Below are positions 27,853-32,319 of a stretch of DNA of 32,319 nt, in pieces. The stretch comes from Kordiimonadaceae bacterium (GTDB lineage: Bacteria; Pseudomonadota; Alphaproteobacteria; Sphingomonadales; Kordiimonadaceae). How positions within the stretch are numbered: the stretch's first letter is position 1; each line of letters opens with the position of its first letter. The translations under genes were made by a program, and so were the position numbers. A model generated the notes under the pieces. That model was not told where the DNA came from and did no database searches. It worked only from the letters and a program-made list of their open reading frames with translations. The stretch spans positions 1 to 32,319 of the forward strand of contig JAESQS010000167.1 of assembly GCA_016765035.1 (NCBI GenBank), written 5' to 3'.

Positions 27853-29559
27853 CTACATAATATGGTTACCCAAACCAAGTTTGAACAACAGCATCACGCC
27901 CCAAGAAAGCGTGTCATATTTGATCGGTGGCAAAGTCACTGTTTCTTTCAATCCTGCAGGGAACTGCCCAGTGCGTAAAAATTCTGCACTGAGCTGATGA
28001 AACTCTTCATCAAAGTGATAAATTTCAGTTGCATAATGCCCAGAGTTTTCAACCATTACCATACGGCTATTAGGCATCATAGCGTGCAAACGCCGCGCAT
28101 TTCCTGCTGGAGTAATCCCATCAAAAGTTCCATTCACAATCAACAAAGGCACGTCGGTTTTAAAGGGTGCCCGAAACTCATCCCCGAGATCATCAACAGC
28201 CCAGATATGGCAGAGAGGCCCTGGGTTTCTTTCTTGCAGTCCTACGTAGGAAAGAGCACCCATCATTATATTGTCAGGATTTTCAGTGTCTTTGGTTAGA
28301 CGCTCAAGCCTGTCCGCACTAATACCAGAGGCACAGTCAATTACATTTGCAGCCGCATTGAGCACAACCATATCGCGGAATCCATCATAGTTTTTCTCTA
28401 CGATGCGGGTGATACCCTCATACGCCTTATGATACAGTGCCGCGACAAGCGGCGGAATGCGGGCAGCGCCTGCGCTACGTGCAAAAGGGCCATCCCCTCT
28501 ATTTTGCACAAGACCATTTGCAACAAGCAATAGTTTGGCTGCATGGGAATTGAACAATATGTCAAAAGGCTCACTGCCTTTAGGCTGGATGCTAAATATA
28601 CGCTGTTGCTCATCAAGCTCTCGGTAAATCTCTTGTATTGCATACTTCATATCGCCCTTAGGCATCATGGCCGCCACATCAGGGTTGGCATTTGCAATCT
28701 TGAAGGCTTGTTCTGTTGCAGCTTGAATTTCAGATGGCACATCATACGTAGCATCTAGGCCTTCGATCCCCACAAGCGATGCCGCTGTTACATTGGCGTC
28801 ATACCGCTGAAGATAAGCAAGCGCGGTTTGCGTACCAAAGCTCGCACCGTGCAGAGCTATTTTCTCAAACCCAAGGGCCATACGCAGTGCATCAATATCG
28901 TCTGCTACTTCAACAAGGTTATACCCCGCGAAATTAATACCCATTGTTTGAAAGTGGCCACGGCAATCTTGCAACACCTTGGTCAACCGCCTGTGTGTTT
29001 CTTCACGCTCTTGCATCAAATCAACAGGCTCTGGCGGACGCGGGCATGTTAGCCTAGGCTCCGACAAGCCCATACCTCGGCCATCCATCAACACAAGGTC
29101 TGCAAACTCCAGATACCGACTATAATAGAGATAGGCAATGTCGTAATTAACCTCGATTACGTCTGACGACTGCTGGCTAAAATCTATACTCTCCATAAAG
29201 GTAAACGGGAGCTTCTCTGCCAGTTGCGCTTCGTTATCAGGGCCGCCGTGAAAGCGAAAAATAGGCGCCGCTGATTGCTTGTTTTTTGAGTAAATATGGA
29301 GAAAGGCGATTTTAATTTTGTTACTACTGTCATCCGCCCGTACTTCTGGCACAGTCAAAAAACCAATCTGCCCGGAATAGATCGCATCCTTCATGTTCAC
29401 ACGTACGTCACGTGTTTGAAGTGTGCCTACCTCCACGTCAGAAAATATATTTTTGGCATCAGTTTCAGCCGACGTTATTTGCCCCGATGCGACAGCTAAG
29501 CCCACCAATAGCCAGCACCATACTCGCCCCATTACATTTTTATATCTCATACATTTCAT
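27853..29559 (-). CDS. Secreted alpha/beta hydrolase, S33 (proline iminopeptidase / tripeptidyl aminopeptidase)-like
   Basis: Signal peptide-like N-terminus; FRFHGGPDNEA; LVLMDGRGMGLSEPRL; IALHGASFGTQTALAYLQRY; PLLIVNGTFDGITPAGNARRLHAMMPNSRMVMVENSGHYAT. Confidence 0.87.
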   Translation of the reverse strand: MKCMRYKNVMGRVWCWLLVGLAVASGQITSAETDAKNIFSDVEVGTLQTRDVRVNMKDAIYSGQIGFLTVPEVRADDSSNKIKIAFLHIYSKNKQSAAPIFRFHGGPDNEAQLAEKLPFTFMESIDFSQQSSDVIEVNYDIAYLYYSRYLEFADLVLMDGRGMGLSEPRLTCPRPPEPVDLMQEREETHRRLTKVLQDCRGHFQTMGINFAGYNLVEVADDIDALRMALGFEKIALHGASFGTQTALAYLQRYDANVTAASLVGIEGLDATYDVPSEIQAATEQAFKIANANPDVAAMMPKGDMKYAIQEIYRELDEQQRIFSIQPKGSEPFDILFNSHAAKLLLVANGLVQNRGDGPFARSAGAARIPPLVAALYHKAYEGITRIVEKNYDGFRDMVVLNAAANVIDCASGISADRLERLTKDTENPDNIMMGALSYVGLQERNPGPLCHIWAVDDLGDEFRAPFKTDVPLLIVNGTFDGITPAGNARRLHAMMPNSRMVMVENSGHYATEIYHFDEEFHQLSAEFLRTGQFPAGLKETVTLPPIKYDTLSWGVMLLFKLGLGNHIM

Positions 29560-29620
29560 CTTTCAAATACGCCCATTCCAATATGTATTAATATGAGTAA
29601 TTTTCGAAAAAAACAATATT

Positions 29621-29632
29621 TTATTTAAATAA
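29621..29632. promoter_or_regulatory. Candidate operator palindrome TTATTTAAATAA
   Basis: Second exact copy of the 12-bp palindrome, 62 bp upstream of the minus-strand gene starting at 29559. Confidence 0.45.
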
Positions 29633-29789
29633 ATAAATTAATGTATTTTTAATAGCACTCGCAGCATACTAGTCCCCAGGCTGTAAAGCGCCAGCTATAT
29701 TGTCTTTCTCCTTCCCAAAATATCTCAAAAATTCAGGCCAAAGCTCCGTTATCAGTGATATGAATTGCTAGATTACAGGCTATGAATAA

Positions 29790-29855
29790 ACATATTTAAC
29801 TGTTGCTATAGAAATATTTATAATATATTATTTCTATAGCAACAGTTAAATATGT
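29790..29855. repeat. Perfect 27-bp inverted repeat with 12-nt spacer upstream of the toxin-antitoxin pair
   Basis: acatatttaactgttgctatagaaata (29790-29816) / tatttctatagcaacagttaaatatgt (29829-29855); spacer tttataatatat. Confidence 0.95.
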
Positions 29856-29901
29856 ACGTCTAAACCTAATTCTGTATCTGAAATTGACACACGAGAATAG
29901 T

Positions 29902-30285
29902 ATGAAACTCGCAAAACATAGCAACAAAGACATAGCTTCCAGAGAGCTCGTGCTGACCAAAGCAGTTTTAAGCGCAAGTGACAAATTGGGCATCAATTCT
30001 ACTACACTTGGAAAAATCATAGGGTTATCTGCTGCAACAATCAGCAGAATGAAAAAAGAGGGATATTCTCTCAAAACTGATAAGAAGGAATATGAATTAG
30101 GCGCAGAGTTTGTTCGATTATACCGAGGCATTGATTCAATCAATGGCGGGGATGATACGGCGAACCAAAGCTGGATCAAGTCAAACAACACGGTCCTTAA
30201 TGGCGCTCCGATTGACCTGATACAGAAAATCAGAGGTCTTGTTCATACGATTGAATATGTGGATACATTTAGAGCTAAAATCTAA
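29902..30285 (+). CDS. MbcA/ParS/Xre-type antitoxin (RES-associated)
   Basis: Small HTH protein (KLGINSTTLGKIIGLSAATISRMKKEG) with C-terminal NTVLNGAPIDLIQKIRGLVHTIEYVDTFRAKI, typical of toxin-binding DUF2384; directly upstream of and overlapping a RES gene. ATG 29902 preferred over TTG 29884. Confidence 0.9.
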   Translation: MKLAKHSNKDIASRELVLTKAVLSASDKLGINSTTLGKIIGLSAATISRMKKEGYSLKTDKKEYELGAEFVRLYRGIDSINGGDDTANQSWIKSNNTVLNGAPIDLIQKIRGLVHTIEYVDTFRAKI

Positions 30286-30991
30286 AATTACAGAATTTAC
30301 AGCACAAGTCTGGCGCATTGTAGAAAGCCAGTCACAGTCATCGACGTTAAAGATAACCGACAGTCTTGACGACCAACAGATACTGGAAAAGCTGCTTGAG
30401 GAAACTAAACCAGTCCTCCCAGAAATTGCAAACGGCTTTCACTATCTAATTTCTACCCCTTTTAGATATAAACCATACCCTCATGGTTCACGCTTCAGAA
30501 AAGCAGGCCAGCCTGAAGGGGCCTATTACGCTTCTCTTTCCCCAGAAACCGCCATAGCGGAAATGGCATTTTACCGGATGCTATTTTATAGCCATTCACC
30601 TGATGCAATATTGCCCGAAAACGGGGCTGAATATACCGCTTTTCAAGTAGGTGTTAAAACACCCTATGCCCTTGACCTTACGGAGGAACCGTTCGTCGCC
30701 ATGCTAGAGCTTTTGCTGAAAGAGGACTATCACGCCTGCCAAGAGTTAGCAGACGCGGCGCGTGCTGCTGGTGTTCAAGCCATCATCAGCCAGTCAGTCC
30801 GCTGCCCAAAGAAAGGCGATAATATCACTGTATTTGATATGAAGGCATTCACCAGCAAAGAACCCAAGAAGACGCAAACATGGCGGCTTCACCCCAGTCG
30901 GGATAAAGTCATCGCCTTACGGGAATTTCCGCGTCTGTCCCTAGAGTATCGAGCAGACAACTTTAACGATCCAAGGATTTCTCAGAAATAA
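30257..30991 (+). CDS. RES-domain toxin (predicted NAD+-targeting)
   Basis: FRYKPYPHGSRFRKAGQPEGAYYASLSPETAIAEMAFYRMLF...TPYALDLTEEPF...AAGVQAIISQSVRCPKKGDNITVFD; overlaps the antitoxin by 29 nt. ATG 30257 preferred. Confidence 0.9.
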   Translation: MWIHLELKSKITEFTAQVWRIVESQSQSSTLKITDSLDDQQILEKLLEETKPVLPEIANGFHYLISTPFRYKPYPHGSRFRKAGQPEGAYYASLSPETAIAEMAFYRMLFYSHSPDAILPENGAEYTAFQVGVKTPYALDLTEEPFVAMLELLLKEDYHACQELADAARAAGVQAIISQSVRCPKKGDNITVFDMKAFTSKEPKKTQTWRLHPSRDKVIALREFPRLSLEYRADNFNDPRISQK

Positions 30992-31044
30992 GCCTCTCCC
31001 GTGGTGTAGTCACGACCCTCTCAAGAAACCATCGCCCCCAAATA

Positions 31045-31113
31045 ACGCAACCATGGCGGCTTCATCCCCGCCGGGGTAAAGTCATCGCCTTACGGGGGTT
31101 TCCACCCCTGTCC
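31045..31113 (+). pseudogene. Remnant duplicate of the RES gene 3' end
   Basis: Ungapped match to 30872-30940 with 10 mismatches in 69 nt by hand count; translates TQPWRLHPRRGKVIALRGFPPLS versus TQTWRLHPSRDKVIALREFPRLS. Confidence 0.85.
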
Positions 31114-31318
31114 TGCTCGCTTTTTAATTTCGGCGAAAAGGGCATTGGGTGTTAAACTAGCCTGAAAGCAACGCGTATGCTTGTGTTTTAGGGGCTCAAA
31201 AACTTTTTCTTAAAATGGCGTACCGGATTATTCCGGCTCGTTCGTCTACATTAGACAGACAGTATTCCCCCCGGAACTCTTGCTAGGGAACCGAGGGGCA
31301 TCGCCAACCGGAGAAGAC

Positions 31319-31891
31319 ATGCCGCATCGCCATATCGATGATTGGTTTACGGAGGAAGTACTGGCCTTAGAGCCGGTGCTGGTTGGTTTCCTGCGCCGTC
31401 ATTGGCGTGATGAGGCTGACATCCTTGATTTACGGCAGGAAACCTATGCCCGGGTGTATGAGGCTGCGCACAAGCAGCGACCAGTTTATGCCAAGGCTTT
31501 TGTATTTAGGACAGCGCGTAATTTAATTATTGATCGCGCCCGTCGGGCACAGGTTGTCTCCATGGAGACAATAGCGGATTTTGAGAGCGTGCCCGTCATA
31601 GAAGATGAACTGGATGCGGAGGCGCGTTTGTCTTCCCGCCAGGAACTGAAAGCCCTGCAACGAGCGTTGGATTTATTGCCCCCCCGGTGCAGGGAAATTG
31701 TTATCATGCGGAAAATCGAAGGGCACTCTCAACGCCATGTGGCCACAGCGCTTGGCCTTGCCCAAAGCACGGTGGAAAAACAAGTGAGCAAAGGCGTGAG
31801 AAAATTGGCCGACGCGCTGTACGGCGAAGGCGGCACATATGCAAATGATGCAACCCCTCGCGCCCGCGCACAACAGGAACGCAAAAAATGA
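31319..31891 (+). CDS. FecI-type ECF RNA polymerase sigma factor (third pair)
   Basis: FLRRHWRDEADILDLRQETYARVYEAAHKQRPVYAKAFVFRTARNLIIDRARR; LPPRCREIVIMRKIEGHSQRHVATALGLAQSTVEKQVSKGVRKL; ATGA overlap with the next gene. ATG 31319 preferred over 31280. Confidence 0.93.
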   Translation: MPHRHIDDWFTEEVLALEPVLVGFLRRHWRDEADILDLRQETYARVYEAAHKQRPVYAKAFVFRTARNLIIDRARRAQVVSMETIADFESVPVIEDELDAEARLSSRQELKALQRALDLLPPRCREIVIMRKIEGHSQRHVATALGLAQSTVEKQVSKGVRKLADALYGEGGTYANDATPRARAQQERKK

Positions 31892-32319
31892 CCGACGCCC
31901 AGCGCATAGAACGCGAAGCTGCCGATTGGATAGCGAAATTTGACAGCGGCCAGGTGGGCAGCCACCAAATTGAAGCAGGCGGCAATGCTGTTGAAGCCTT
32001 TTGCCGCGCTGATCAGGCGTTTACCGATTGGGTGTCTGCATCCTTTATAAACCGCACGGCTTTCCTAAGGGCCCACCAAGCATGGTGCCGCGCTGACAGG
32101 TTGGCAGCCCTGCCACAAGCTGCGGGTGTTACGCAAGATATCCCTCAGGACATCTCTCAGGACATCTCTCAGGGCACCAGCACTCAGGGCACCACCCCTC
32201 AGGCAACAGCTTTCGGCCTTGTGCATATGCATAAGGCGCTGAAACAGCATGGCTTAAAACCGGCGTGGGTTATAAGTGCTGCCGCTGCGTGCCTTGCCGT
32301 GGTGGCAAGCGTGGCGCTC
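31888..32319 (+). CDS. FecR-family anti-sigma factor, N-terminal part (truncated by window edge)
   Basis: MTDAQRIEREAADWIAKFDSGQVG...RTAFLRAHQAWCRADRLAALPQ..., then the TM segment (WVISAAAACLAVVASVAL) at the window edge; follows the ECF sigma. Confidence 0.85.
   Translation, partial: MTDAQRIEREAADWIAKFDSGQVGSHQIEAGGNAVEAFCRADQAFTDWVSASFINRTAFLRAHQAWCRADRLAALPQAAGVTQDIPQDISQDISQGTSTQGTTPQATAFGLVHMHKALKQHGLKPAWVISAAAACLAVVASVAL
32137..32202 (+). repeat. In-frame coding minirepeat in FecR (3 x 12 bp, 2 x 15 bp units)
   Basis: gatatccctcag / gacatctctcag / gacatctctcag / ggcaccagcactcag / ggcaccacccctcag, encoding DIPQ-DISQ-DISQ-GTSTQ-GTTPQ. Confidence 0.9.

Noticed and set aside
29790-29855. 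Interpretation of the 27-bp inverted repeat as a plain Rho-independent terminator
   Set aside because: AT-rich stem without an adjacent U-tract, located just upstream of an antitoxin start and containing a TATAAT in the loop.

Overview
32.3 kb bacterial window, proteobacterial in gene content. It is dominated by TonB-dependent receptors (TBDRs), extracytoplasmic hydrolases/peptidases and their regulators. (1) ~0.5-14.7 kb: two tandem paralogous cassettes, each FecI-type ECF sigma -> FecR anti-sigma -> STN-domain TBDR -> S9 (prolyl-oligopeptidase-type) secreted peptidase. The first peptidase resembles the Atxe2-type lasso-peptide isopeptidases, but no lasso biosynthesis genes are visible. The first-cassette TBDR is broken by a frameshift and an in-frame TGA; the second is intact. 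(2) ~14.8-20.2 kb: a minus-strand locus of TetR, alpha/beta hydrolase, divergent glycerophosphodiester phosphodiesterase and another broken TBDR. (3) ~20.6-29.6 kb: DUF2817 (M14-like) peptidase, TetR, DUF819 membrane protein, intact TBDR, PAF-acetylhydrolase-like protein and S33-type hydrolase. Related TTATTTAAATAA-type palindromes lie in the promoter regions, suggesting one scavenging regulon. (4) ~29.8-31.1 kb: a ParS/Xre-RES toxin-antitoxin pair preceded by a perfect 27-bp inverted repeat and followed by a decayed duplicate of the RES 3' end. (5) The right edge holds a third FecI/FecR pair, truncated, with a coding minirepeat. A partial LysR regulator lies at the left edge. No rRNA, tRNA or CRISPR array was recognised. 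All calls are from reading the sequence; no searches were run.
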